A stretch of DNA of 64,000 nt from Trichostrongylus colubriformis (lineage: Eukaryota > Nematoda > Chromadorea > Rhabditida > Trichostrongylidae): positions 57,272,591 through 57,336,590 of the forward strand of contig OZ022258.1 in NCBI GenBank assembly GCA_963978905.1. Reading direction: 5' to 3'. Shown piece after piece: positions 47,166 to 58,933 of the stretch. The stretch's first letter is position 1, and each line of letters opens with the position of its first letter. The notes beneath the pieces are model-generated. The model did no database searches, was not told where the DNA came from, and saw only the letters and a program-made list of their open reading frames with translations. A program made the translations under genes and the position numbers.

Positions 47166-49258
47166 TACAGAGGAGGAGGCGCCTGTTCGAACAATACACA
47201 AATCAAAAAGCTTCAAGCTACCTTCAGGCCTTTAAATAAGGCGAGAACCTCGAAACAAATAAACTAATTCTAAAATATCGGGTTGAGGAATAAATTCCTG
47301 CGGGTTTTTTAAACCCCGTTTTCCACATTGTTCCCTTCATCTTTCGATAAAGCTGATATTTTTTGATAAAGTTTTCTAGCTCTACAGGATGCTACTATCT
47401 GTTTTTCGACTCCTTCGACTACCTAATAGTCATGAAATTCGGTAAAGTAAGCTGAAGGCTTTGGAAATGAGGTAAGCTGAAGGCAATAATTGGCACTTGC
47501 GCACCTCATCTTCCTCGTTTGCCATCGACATCAAAAAATGTATGTGTATAATGTTTTTCTTCTGTGTGTCGGCACGAGGTTAGATGTGGAACTTTTATTG
47601 ACCTGACCTTTCGACCTTCTCGTCTTCTTCAGAGGCAAGCTCTTGATTTGCAATGTACCCGAACAAGCGCCTCCTTCCCTTCAATAAGCGCCTCCACTCA
47701 TGTACGAGTGTTTCCGCCTATTGAATGAGCAGTCGCAGTACATTAAGCTTACGCGAAAAGTACCAAAACATGGTTGGCTATCTCATCTCAATTCAATTAA
47801 AAATGGCTATCACAATTAAAAATGTCTTGATTCATGCGAAGTATGCTTAACCTTCTTCTGTAACGTGCGGTCATTAAGAACATGTACGTAACAGTAACCA
47901 GTATGCGCATTGGTGGTAAGGAACGGCAGGAATCAAAGCGTTCAGCCCTGTGCATTGCTGCTAAAAATGGTAATGCGGTACCATCGCACCAAAGAACGTC
48001 ATATGCCGGCCAAACGACGACAAACGCCGCGCCAAGGAAAATTAACTTTATGAATCCCGTTCATCTCCGTCAGGGTTAGCGCTGCAATATACCGCAGTAT
48101 TGTTCGAGCACAGTTGCAAAATGATGTAGCCTCAGTGAATATTACCAATGATAACATCAAACGACAACTTGTTCGCAACAGACTGTACGATAAGCAGTCT
48201 ATAACGCCAAACTGCATTACTTGTCCTTATGGGAAGCCAGGAGATTGTGACAGGACTTGCATTATTTATGAGCTTCGATGTAGGACTTGTAAAGCACATA
48301 TATTGGATAACGGGAAGGGTACTGGCTAAACGCGTCAACGAACATGTAGCTGGAAAAAGGCGTTGTGTTACCACCATCTGGTAAGGATAAGGTTGAGGAG
48401 CATAACGGGAATGACCTTGATGTTATGCGCTCAATTTTGGCGTGCGAGACGGAAGTTTCTTCACGGAAAATGTTAGTCATTCTGGATTTCTACATGAAAG
48501 CCACGGATGAACAACCGAAACGAGTGCCTTTCGATTAGCAATGAACTCCTGCCTTTCGTATCAGAGTGCAAGTTACAGTGAAGGCGACGTGCGCGGCTGT
48601 AGTTTCTGCCGTTTAAGGTTCGCCTAGTCAAGTAAGACTCATTCGCCCTTACTGATGCATGTGATTGAGATGTGAGCTGCTGCTTCGCTGGTGGAATCTT
48701 GGGTGAGTCTGTTGTTGCATTACCGATTTGTCCGAGATCGATCTCGAAAAGACGCCGGAAACGCTAGGAGGGAGGAGGCGCTTGTTCGGGAACATTGGAA
48801 ATCAAGAGCTTCGACCCACCTTCAGGCCTCTGAAGAAGACGAGAAGGTCGAAAGGTCAGGTCAATAAAGGTTCCACATCTAACCTCGCGCCGACACACAG
48901 AAGAAAAACATTATACACATACATTTTTTGAAGTCGATGGCAAACGAGGAAGATGAGGTGCGCACGTGCCAATTATTGCCTTCAGCTTACCTCATTTCCA
49001 AAGCCTTCAGCTTACTTTACCGAATTTCATGAGTATTAGGTAGTCGAAGGAGTCGAAAAACAGATAGTAGCATCCTGTAGAGCTAGAAAACTTTATCAAA
49101 AAATATCAGCTTTATCGAAAGATGAAGGGAACAATGTGGAAAACGGGTTTAAAAAACCCGCAGGAATTTATTCCTCAACCCGATATTTTAGAATTAGTTT
49201 ATTTGTTTCGAGGTTCTCGCCTTATTTAAAGGCCTGAAGGTAGCTCGAAGCTTTTTGA
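47166..49258 (+). mobile_element. Penelope-derived element with long inverted ends, unit 1 (cut by gap)
   Basis: About 2.1 kb. The two ends (47203-47690 and 48790-49258) are near-identical inverted repeats of about 470-490 bases, starting CAAAAAGCTTCAAGCTACCT on the left. Between them is a decayed Penelope-type GIY-YIG endonuclease remnant. The right end carries a frame reading RRSKGQVNKGSTSNLAPTHR, the 3' tail typical of nematode Penelope-like elements as I recall them. Only the C-terminal domain is left, so this is a non-autonomous derivative. Confidence 0.75.
48060..48560 (+). pseudogene. GIY-YIG endonuclease remnant of a Penelope-like element, unit 1
   Basis: Frames in order: IYRSIVRAQLQNDVAS, then NIKRQLVRNRLYDKQS, CITCPYGKPGDCDRTC and IIYELRCRTC (cysteine-rich lead-in to a GIY-YIG domain), a shift, KRVNEHVAGKRR, another shift, HNGNDLDVMRSILACE, and NECLSISNELLPFVSECKL. 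Spacing and wording match the C-terminal endonuclease of Penelope-like retroelements. The GIY-YIG tyrosine/isoleucine core is damaged (HILDNGKGTG). At least two frameshifts. No reverse transcriptase present. Confidence 0.75.
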
Positions 49259-49458
49259 NNNNNNNNNNNNNNNNNNNNNNNNNNNNNNNNNNNNNNNNNN
49301 NNNNNNNNNNNNNNNNNNNNNNNNNNNNNNNNNNNNNNNNNNNNNNNNNNNNNNNNNNNNNNNNNNNNNNNNNNNNNNNNNNNNNNNNNNNNNNNNNNNN
49401 NNNNNNNNNNNNNNNNNNNNNNNNNNNNNNNNNNNNNNNNNNNNNNNNNNNNNNNNNN
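49259..49458. other. Assembly gap, 200 N
   Basis: 200 undetermined bases at the exact centre of the inverted duplication (centre about 49376.5). Sequence on both sides belongs to the Penelope-derived element. Confidence 1.
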
Positions 49459-51588
49459 TAGAGGAGGAGGCGCCTGTTCGAACAATACACAAATCAAAAA
49501 GCTTCAAGCTACCTTCAGGCCTTTAAATAAGGCGAGAACCTCGAAACAAATAAACTAATTCTAAAATATCGGGTTGAGGAATAAATTCCTGCGGGTTTTT
49601 TAAACCCCGTTTTCCACATTGTTCCCTTCATCTTTCGATAAAGCTGATATTTTTTGATAAAGTTTTCTAGCTCTACAGGATGCTACTATCTGTTTTTCGA
49701 CTCCTTCGACTACCTAATAGTCATGAAATTCGGTAAAGTAAGCTGAAGGCTTTGGAAATGAGGTAAGCTGAAGGCAATAATTGGCACTTGCGCACCTCAT
49801 CTTCCTCGTTTGCCATCGACATCAAAAAATGTATGTGTATAATGTTTTTCTTCTGTGTGTCGGCACGAGGTTAGATGTGGAACTTTTATTGACCTGACCT
49901 TTCGACCTTCTCGTCTTCTTCAGAGGCAAGCTCTTGATTTGCAATGTACCCGAACAAGCGCCTCCTTCCCTTCAATAAGCGCCTCCACTCATGTACGAGT
50001 GTTTCCGCCTATTGAATGAGCAGTCGCAGTACATTAAGCTTACGCGAAAAGTACCAAAACATGGTTGGCTATCTCATCTCAATTCAATTAAAAATGGCTA
50101 TCACAATTAAAAATGTCTTGATTCATGCGAAGTATGCTTAACCTTCTTCTGTAACGTGCGGTCATTAAGAACATGTACGTAACAGTAACCAGTATGCGCA
50201 TTGGTGGTAAGGAACGGCAGGAATCAAAGCGTTCAGCCCTGTGCATTGCTGCTAAAAATGGTAATGCGGTACCATCGCACCAAAGAACGTCATATGCCGG
50301 CCAAACGACGACAAACGCCGCGCCAAGGAAAATTAACTTTATGAATCCCGTTCATCTCCGTCAGGGTTAGCGCTGCAATATACCGCAGTATTGTTCGAGC
50401 ACAGTTGCAAAATGATGTAGCCTCAGTGAATATTACCAATGATAACATCAAACGACAACTTGTTCGCAACAGACTGTACGATAAGCAGTCTATAACGCCA
50501 AACTGCATTACTTGTCCTTATGGGAAGCCAGGAGATTGTGACAGGACTTGCATTATTTATGAGCTTCGATGTAGGACTTGTAAAGCACATATATTGGATA
50601 ACGGGAAGGGTACTGGCTAAACGCGTCAACGAACATGTAGCTGGAAAAAGGCGTTGTGTTACCACCATCTGGTAAGGATAAGGTTGAGGAGCATAACGGG
50701 AATGACCTTGATGTTATGCGCTCAATTTTGGCGTGCGAGACGGAAGTTTCTTCACGGAAAATGTTAGTCATTCTGGATTTCTACATGAAAGCCACGGATG
50801 AACAACCGAAACGAGTGCCTTTCGATTAGCAATGAACTCCTGCCTTTCGTATCAGAGTGCAAGTTACAGTGAAGGCGACGTGCGCGGCTGTAGTTTCTGC
50901 CGTTTAAGGTTCGCCTAGTCAAGTAAGACTCATTCGCCCTTACTGATGCATGTGATTGAGATGTGAGCTGCTGCTTCGCTGGTGGAATCTTGGGTGAGTC
51001 TGTTGTTGCATTACCGATTTGTCCGAGATCGATCTCGAAAAGACGCCGGAAACGCTAGGAGGGAGGAGGCGCTTGTTCGGGAACATTGGAAATCAAGAGC
51101 TTCGACCCACCTTCAGGCCTCTGAAGAAGACGAGAAGGTCGAAAGGTCAGGTCAATAAAGGTTCCACATCTAACCTCGCGCCGACACACAGAAGAAAAAC
51201 ATTATACACATACATTTTTTGAAGTCGATGGCAAACGAGGAAGATGAGGTGCGCACGTGCCAATTATTGCCTTCAGCTTACCTCATTTCCAAAGCCTTCA
51301 GCTTACTTTACCGAATTTCATGAGTATTAGGTAGTCGAAGGAGTCGAAAAACAGATAGTAGCATCCTGTAGAGCTAGAAAACTTTATCAAAAAATATCAG
51401 CTTTATCGAAAGATGAAGGGAACAATGTGGAAAACGGGGTTTAAAAAACCCGCAGGAATTTATTCCTCAACCCGATATTTTAGAATTAGTTTATTTGTTT
51501 CGAGGTTCTCGCCTTATTTAAAGGCCTGAAGGTAGCTCGAAGCTTTTTGATTTGTGTATTGTTCGAACAGGCGCCTCCTCCTCTGTAG
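49459..51588 (+). mobile_element. Penelope-derived element, unit 2 (direct copy of unit 1)
   Basis: Each base matches unit 1 at an offset of 2291, in the same orientation, including the frameshifts. Its right end continues TTTGTGTATTGTTCGAACAG, which is the complement of 47166-47200, so unit 2 shows the junction that the gap hides in unit 1. Confidence 0.8.
50351..50851 (+). pseudogene. GIY-YIG endonuclease remnant, unit 2
   Basis: Same frames, frameshifts and damaged core as 48060-48560; no difference seen. It is in the same orientation as unit 1 although the flanking arms are inverted. Confidence 0.75.
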
Positions 51589-53518
51589 CGTTTGCAGCGT
51601 CGTTTCGAGATCGGTCCCTGACAACCCGGTGATGAAATAACAGAGTCACTCAAGATTCCATCAGCATGACAGAAGCTCGTGCTTCATCTACATGCGTCAG
51701 TTTGGGCGAAATATTCCTACTTGACTCGATGTAACGTTTTTAGCTGTATGTTAAACCTTATTGTAATAACTGCAGTTGCATCTCTATAACCAAGTCATCA
51801 TCTTTTATCATGCTCCTATTAAATTTTTCCTTAGGCTTGCACGAGTGTAAATTGAAAAAATAAAAAGACTACATATTACGTGGCACTATCTTTCAGAGAT
51901 TGTCGAGCTAATTTTGAAATTATTATGCTATATCAATAACTATTCAATTAATGGAAAGACCAAATAAACGCAAGAAACCTTCTGGATCGTTACTGTAGTA
52001 ATTGAATTTGCAAGAATATCATCAAGACAAGTGTGTCTTTAAAGTTTGCCCTCTTCGCACACGTGACATCTCCGTTATTCCTTACCTGAGAATTGTCACT
52101 ACCCATTATGATAACCTTGCTAGCTTTCGTGGGGTTTGGAATTGTGAGTAGACATTCTCTTCCAGAACAATTTCTACAGTACACACAATGCAGTCCGAAG
52201 GGAAACATTATGTGAGGTTCTGTAGTGAAATATCTTTTGGGAAATTATCCTATAATCGACCTGGCGCTCCAGGCGTGATGTTTAATAAGAGAATAAGTGC
52301 ATCTGTGCTGTAGAAATCTTTCTCCGCAGTTGGCCTATCCAGTGAGCGACGACGTGCCTCGTTTCTACGGCTCTTTCCACCATACTGGCACTTCAATCAT
52401 ATCAGTGCTTTCATTTACAAGATTTGGAATCTCGACCAAGTGTGTCAATTGTGCCATTATCATTTTACATTTCTTTTGTAAGTACCACTTTTCGACTCAT
52501 GCACATAGAAAATCTCTATCCATTTCCTGTATTCAGCCGGTCAATATACTCGTGTTCGTTAGCCTAACCTTTTTTCTGGCAATGCACCTCGCTTTCCAAG
52601 ATTCCAAGTAAACGTAGTCCAGTCTGACGATTAAGTACGGTACTGAGGAATAATTCATAACATACAGTCAGGAAACCTATCGCTTGAGATCGTGGGCATA
52701 GAACTACTGCAATCACTTGTACGAAGTGGAAACAAAAAGTTTTTTTGTTATTGTGAGCCACGGTAAGGAAAGGGTGACAAATCGTGTCACATGGACTCTG
52801 GAGGCTACTCGGGTAAATGGGCAGCGGAACTGAAGAAGGACAATACATCCGGGAAGTATACTCTAGCGATGCCTCGTTTGGCAAGAAGCAGGCGCCTTCC
52901 CAGTCGTATCAGCCGCATAGTAGCGGCAGTGACGGTGGAACGTTGGGCTATACTGAAAACGTTGACGGAAATGACGCCCAAGCATCATGCTGTAGAATGA
53001 GGTCAAAAAAGCTGCATTCACTCATATGCAACGTGGCGTAGCTGGAATTTCGGCCTACGATGAAAGCTGGATTGACTTATAGATTCAAAATAAAGGCTTC
53101 GTCGCCGTGTCACAGTGTTCCGATGTTTTTTCAGCCGTCACATTGATGTAAGCATGGGGTTAGAAGGCAATAAAATGGAGACGAAAGCTACGCAGCGTGT
53201 GCTTCCTTTCATAATCGTCACATCCCGATGCCAGCCCATGCTATCAATGAACACTTCAAGCATGTCTTTTCGAATTCCATAAGTACCTTCCAAATAGCAC
53301 AGCCATTTTATAAGAACCCTTTCCTTTAAATGTCAAAACCATGATAAATTTTCACCAGATGCTAAGGAAATGATGGAAAGACTAGTGAATATATTCGGAG
53401 TGTTACTGCATAAGTGTACACACTATTAAGTACATTATACTAGTGCACACTATCGTAGCTGCGGCTCGTAACTGGGTCTTATTTAAGAATGCAAAGGTAC
53501 TATTTACCTCATTACAGG
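51589..53518. other. Upstream flank of astacin B
   Basis: Inverted copy of 45235-47165. No recognised gene. Candidate frames 52297-52611 and 52817-53041 on the plus strand are unsupported. TACCTCATTACAG just before the astacin ATG is a good trans-splice acceptor. Confidence 0.4.
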
Positions 53519-56500
53519 ATGAGATCAATATTGCTCCTCTTGCTCCTGGTCGTGGTAACCAATGGATTCCTTGGATTTGGAGGCGTTATGGAAAAGGCGA
53601 AGGGACTCCTCTCTGGAGCAAAAAACGTCGGTCAAAAAATCAAGAATGTAACGATCGTGGGCTTCAAAAAGGTTGGGCTTGTTCACTATCGACTACCGAC
53701 TTCATAACTTTCCCCCTTTTGAATTTCACGTTTCGATTCAATGAGTCAAAGTAATCACACTTTATGCTCTTTTTGAAATTGTCCATGTATTTTTCCTTAC
53801 AATTTCAGCTCTTCAATAATACGGCTTTCCTTAAAGTCCGTAACAAGCTCGGAAGTGTGAAGGATAAAATAGTGAAGGCGTTGAAGGTCACACCACAGCG
53901 TTTGAAGGCAATCATGGAAAAACTCAAGGTGATAGTGATCAGCTACCAAAAATGTTTCTCTGCCTAGGACACATGAGTCACATATAAGGGAACAGTCTCG
54001 GAATGTGAACGATTGTGTTCATTTCATGGTTTGCACGGAGATGCGCTGTGTGCATATGTAGCAGAAGATCGACAGTAATTGCATTTTACAGAACGTGCGG
54101 TTTTTCAAGAGGGATCATGTCAAAGAGACGGGAGACACCATCAACGAAGTTAATAATAACAGTGGCATTGTTGAAGATCTCTATCAAGGCGACATGGTTC
54201 TATCAGAGTATGTGTAGGATAGGGAACTGCAGAAAATACGTATTGCATGGAGTATCGTTAAAGGGAGCAAGCAGACGAGATGGTGGAGGATATAAAGGAA
54301 GTGGCAGCTGAAGTTGAAGGAGCATCAAATCGTACAAAACGACAAGCATTCAAAGACCACAGGTATCCAAACACGATATGGGCAAATGGAGTGAACTACT
54401 ACTTCCATGCTTTTGCCAGTAAGCACAGGAGTTCGATTTTGATCTACAGGATTCATTGCACCGTGATAATTGCTATCAATCTGCAGGTAGAAAGATGCGA
54501 AGTGTGTTTGTGAAAGCAGCAAAACTGTGGGAGAAGGACACCTGCATTAATTTCGCAGAAAACCGAATGGGTGAGAAATTAGTATACGTTAGCGTGCAAG
54601 CGCGACTGTCATATTTTTCAAAGCGATAAACGAAGGCATCTGACCTACTCTATTTAACAAAAACTTCACATCTGAACAATAAGCAATACCTACATTTTAT
54701 AAAAGTGGACACGAAATGGTTTAGAACCGACTTGAATTACCTTTCTGTCTCAGCAACGGATCGAATAATGGTGTTTCCGGAGCAAGGATGTTGGTCATAT
54801 GTGGGAAGACTGGGTAAAGAACAGAAACTATCGCTGGGTAGAGGCTGTGATTCGATTGGCACTGCGGCGCACGAGCTTGGTCACGCTCTTGGATTCCACC
54901 ATGAACAATCCCGATATGATCGTGACGAACACATAATGTTGCTCAAACATAATATCAAGGTAGGCGTAAGTAGCTTTGAAATACTCCGAAGAAGCACCAA
55001 TCAGCCTTCACGGGTCAGCTTCGAAGCATTGTATGTAGTGGTTAAGTAGATTACACCACTGTGCACAAGCTGGATTGCATAATCGTTAGTGAAAATAGAG
55101 GTATTGCATGTAGAGCGGCAATATAGAAAACAGTGCCGAAAACTCGAAAAACAGAAGTTATAGACCCATCCCCTTGCATAGTTGTTTTCCTCCATATGCG
55201 TATCGGTAAGAAACGGCGGTCGTAAGCAGCGCATGGAACGCTCATATGTTGAAGCATTCAAGCCACAAGAATTCGCCGACCACTGTATACCTTTATGAGG
55301 AGCTCATAACGTATTGCGAGCTAGCTACACAATTTCCACTTTTTCTTGTACCAATCACCTTTTTCACAGTGGGTAAATTCCGCTTCACTGAACACCCAAA
55401 CCCAATCTGAAATTGCTCAATCTTAAGCGAACGTATCCGTCCGCTTGCTAAAGTAGCCGTATTTCCAGCAGAATTCCTCGTGAAATTGTAGTTATAGCGA
55501 TGGGTGGAAGAATTGTAACGGAAATCATCAGTCTCAAACTGAATATAGCAGTGAATTTCCAAGTATATGCAGTCATAGAAAGAAACTCAAACAACAGTGA
55601 GCTATGACTTATCAGTTATGTTTTATGCGAGCTGGCTGGATCAATTTAATAAAGAGACACCACAGAGGAACGACAACTATGGTATGAAGTACGACTTCGG
55701 TAGCGTTTTACACTATGGCGCGAATAGGTGTGTTTGCACACAAAATGTATGGTTTCACATCCGAGATTTTCATTCATCACGGGAACAATATAATGTTCCT
55801 TACCTTTGATTCAAAAGTGGTCAGTGGTTCCTGCATGAAAAAACGAAAATAAACGCAGCTTTTAATTTAAATTTTACTATCAGTGCATCCTTCAATGGGA
55901 AACCAACAATGGTACCCAACGACGTCTCCTATCAACAAACTCTCGGATCTCCATTCATTTCATTCATCGACCTTTCCATGCTCAACGAACACTACAAATG
56001 CAAAGGTTTGATGAACTACTCTTAACAGACCACTAAGAAATTTATCCGCCCGCGCAGAGCTCGTTCTCACCTCCATCTACAAACTAGTACAGGAGTGCAC
56101 ATCCGTTATTTGACCGAAACAATCATGTTTTCTATCTGCCATGCGCTAGCATCAAAATGTACACTAGGGCCAGGCATCATTTCTTTATGTAGCCCAAATT
56201 GCTACCGTGATATGGTAGGTCAAAACCATGGGAAACAAATACCAGTGTCAGTCACTGTTTCTTCATCGTTAATAAGATGTTTTAGAAAGATGCAACCCTA
56301 CTACGTCGGCCAAGTGCCACATGGGAGGATTTCCTCATCCACGAAACTGCCAAAAGTGCATATGCCCTGGCGGCTACGGCGGAGATCTCTGCAACGAACG
56401 AGTGCGCAATCATTCAAGTGTATGTAAGTGTGTGATAATCAATGTGTAAAAAAGGTTCACTTCAGCCATCGGGATGTGGCGAAACAATTCAAGCTTCAAA

Positions 56501-57420
56501 AGCCTGGCAGAGGTTCGAGGATGTGATTGGTCGTGGCGGCGATGAGGAGGAGGACTTCATGACATGCAACTACTGGATTGAAGTACGTTTCGTTTACGTT
56601 ATGAATTCTTTTTATGAAGCATCACAGCTTCGCTGTGCATTCCAATGCCGAGACCGCGAAAGTGGTTGGCAAACGTTAAAAACGTCTTTCACAGTAATTT
56701 AACAGTCCGATGGCCATTAATATCAAAGTCATTAAATGTGACAATCTCGAGTTTTACAGTCTCCAAAAGGAACCGAAATTGAAGTGAGAATAGTAGATTT
56801 CACGAAAGGAGTTTCCGTTGACGGTTGTAAATATGCTGGTGTGGAGATCAAGACCAATCAGGATCAAACTCTAACTGGCTACAGGTACGAAGTCGGTGTA
56901 AAGATGACTTCTGAGACGAAATTCGAGAATCTGTCTAACTGAAATGATCAGCTGGTTTTTTGTTGGACGCCATCTTGATCACGGTAATGAGCCAAACAGT
57001 AATGATTATTAAGTCGCATCAAGATGCGTGGCATATTACCTATTACGTTATGGAATATTGAAGATTCTGCTCACATGAAGCTGTTGGAACAACCCTGCGC
57101 TCTTACACAAACCGTGTTCCGATAATGACCTATAACAGATTTGATAGGACCAAGACTGTCCTTGAATACCGTCACGGTAACTTTTTGTTTATTTCTCCAT
57201 ACTTACCATTTTGTTTGATTAAACGAAGCATTTAGTTCCTGCAACAAATGACAGGACAAAGCCAAACCCTGACGTGGCTGAACCTCGAGCTGAACCTCGA
57301 ACTACTCCTCGAGCTGTTCCTCAACAGACCACCACTACAACAAGGAAACCAGTGGTTACAAAACCGTCTTCTCCAGTGATCACAGGAAGTGGCTTCAAAT
57401 GCCAGGATAGCTACTCGTGA
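53519..57420 (+). CDS. Astacin metalloprotease, EGF and CUB domains, copy B
   Basis: Exons: 53519-53671, 53809-53928, 54092-54207, 54264-54418, 54487-54570, about 54754-54959, about 55616-55727, 55884-56005, 56286-56401, 56466-56582, 56760-56884, 57064-57176 and 57236-57420 (TGA), about 540 codons. Phases agree throughout except exon 6 to 7, which needs either the donor at AAG/GTAGGC extended by 11 bases or an unseen small exon. Domains: signal peptide 1-16; basic propeptide with LYQGDMVLSE and EEQADEM; furin-like NRTKR at about 152-156; catalytic domain with YPNTIWANGVNYYF, KLWEKDTCINF, EQGCWSYVGR, zinc site HELGHALGFHHEQSRYDRD and SVLHYG; EGF-like (CNPTTSAKCHMGGFPHP to CICPGGYGGDLC); CUB (SGCGETIQASKAWQ to EFCSHE-like); tail rich in AEPR, Thr and Pro. 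There is no TSP1 domain, unlike many nematode astacins. Zinc endopeptidase, secreted. Confidence 0.93.
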
Positions 57421-57434
57421 GAAATCCTACATTT

Positions 57435-57713
57435 CTACCGTTTTCTTGCCACAAAATACCTCAAGTGAACTTCCAGCTGCCTTTCTCTAAAAGCGAGCGG
57501 TTTCTGCGACAGAATGAAACTCTCCGCGGCTACCGTTATGAAGATTTGTCCGAAAATGTGCGGATTTTGCTGATCCCATGACGAGATTTTGATAAAGATT
57601 CTTCGAATTTTGCTGTCTGATGATATAAGCAGTTGGTGTTTCCATTCTTTGACAGTCCTCATGTACGAGGTTTTGATACTCCTTCATACTTGAGTGCACT
57701 GCAAAAAAAATTG
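57435..57713 (-). CDS. Doubtful 3' exon convergent with astacin B
   Basis: Mirror image of the candidate at 41041-41319, with the same acceptor, but its oligo-T tract is one base shorter in this arm. Kept only because the acceptor is strong. Confidence 0.2.
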
Positions 57714-57959
57714 CAAGCGTAGGTACTCAGTAGCACTGTGAGAGGAACTCACGAATTTCTGTCTAGTTCTAAGGGTACAATTGTGTGTCCCAGCTTAATA
57801 GCCTTCCCATATCCTGTTTGCGCTTAATTTAATGGTTGAAATGGTTACCAATTTTACTACTGCGCAGCCCACACTGCGTGCATTGCACTGTGAAACAATG
57901 TATTATGAAAATCGATAATAACCAGTTGATATCGATGGAAGTTCTACAGCGTGATCACT

Positions 57960-58560
57960 ACACTAATGTGGATCAAGGTAGTGTTCATAATTTTGGAACT
58001 TGCGGAATTTGAAGAAAATGATTGGGTAGGTATCTATTGGGAGAATTGCGGAATTTGCGGATGGAAGAATAGCTACGTATCCATCGGGAGAGTTGTGGAA
58101 GTGCGGAGTTGTGGATTTTACGGTAATGCGGAACTGTGGAACTTACAGAAACAAGGGTACTTCCCGATTTTTAGCTTCTTTAATCCTCTTGTCGATTCCT
58201 AGCATAGAAATCAATGCGTATGTAATGCTTTTCCGCAACTTCCACGATTTTGCAGTTCCACAACTCCGCAAATTCCGCAATTCTTCCAATCTGTGGGCAT
58301 CTTATCTCTTTCCGCGGGTTCTACAATCCCTCGAATTCTACGATTCTTCGTTTACGCAGTTCAGCAAATCAATCAAGTCCGCACTTCCACTTTCTTTCCT
58401 TTCTCTTATCATGGAAATCAATGCGTATCTAATGCCTTTCCGCAATGTCTACATTTTTGTGTTTCTACCACTCCGCAAATTTCGCAATTCTTTCAATCGA
58501 TACCTATCTTTATCGATACCCTCAGGTTCCGTAACTCTGCAATTCCGCAAATTTACTGGA
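57960..58560. repeat. TTCCGCAA-type repeat, locus 3 (outer edge of right arm)
   Basis: Same words as at 8.84-9.26 and 40.32-40.79 kb (ACTCCGCAAATTCCGCAATT, AATGCGTAT, ATCGATACCTATC). The inner part mirrors the left arm; beyond about 58220 similarity continues only at family level. The 159-codon frame at 58093-58572 is repeat-derived. Confidence 0.65.
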
Positions 58561-58630
58561 AAGCTGCCTTAGTCTGCGATCACCCAAAATTATTGGGACT
58601 TTCGGCACATCGACGTAAAGTTAAATATAC

Positions 58631-58810
58631 TTATCGATCGGTAAAATGAGCGCATCTGCGATTTGTGAGAACTGGCGCATTCGCGTCAAGCGTAGGTTAC
58701 GTATCGATCGAAAAATGAGAGTATTGGCGCATCCGCGATTTGAGAGAACTGGCGCCGCTCAATGGTTATCGATCGAAAAATCAGACTATCGGCACAATCG
58801 TGATTCCAGA
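58631..58810. repeat. Degenerate tandem repeat, period about 68-70, three units
   Basis: TATCGATCGGTAAAATGAGC, TATCGATCGAAAAATGAGAG and TATCGATCGAAAAATCAGAC start three units, each followed by a GGCGCATCYGCGATTTG-type phrase. It lies directly upstream of the LINE. Confidence 0.65.
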
Positions 58811-58933
58811 TGTTTGCCATTGCGGATATCGACTGTCGATAAGATATGGAAATCGGTGGTGACGTCCGCGCCTCCAAGTGGTGCCGCTGGACACTGCTCG
58901 CTTCGCCGCGGACCGAGCTGAACGCAGAACTCG

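Larger units (their letters stand above)
40535..47690. repeat. Left arm of inverted duplication (partner 51063-58219)
   Basis: Each position p in this arm pairs with about 98753 minus p in the other. Over about 7.1 kb I see only a handful of differences, for example near 41785, 42025, 43440, 43634 and 46683, and a one-base length shift. It carries astacin copy A and its flanks. Confidence 0.95.
51063..58219. repeat. Right arm of inverted duplication (partner 40535-47690)
   Basis: Reverse complement of the left arm with very few differences; carries astacin copy B. The outer edge is in the TTCCGCAA-type repeat near 58219. Confidence 0.95.

Noticed and set aside
48660..49258. Hammerhead ribozyme in the Penelope-type ends
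   Set aside because: Hammerheads are known in Penelope pseudo-LTRs, but no CUGANGA plus GAAA core could be found in either end by eye.
49255..49507. Open frames across the N gap
   Set aside because: They consist of undetermined residues and are artefacts of the gap.
56095..56427. 110-codon frame overlapping the astacin EGF exon, including a possible extra exon ending CYRDM/GTAGGT
   Set aside because: It reads the EGF exon in the wrong frame, and including the extra piece breaks the phase between exons 8 and 9.
58093..58572. 159-codon plus-strand frame, the second longest in the window
   Set aside because: It lies wholly in the TTCCGCAA-type repeat and has no recognisable domain.
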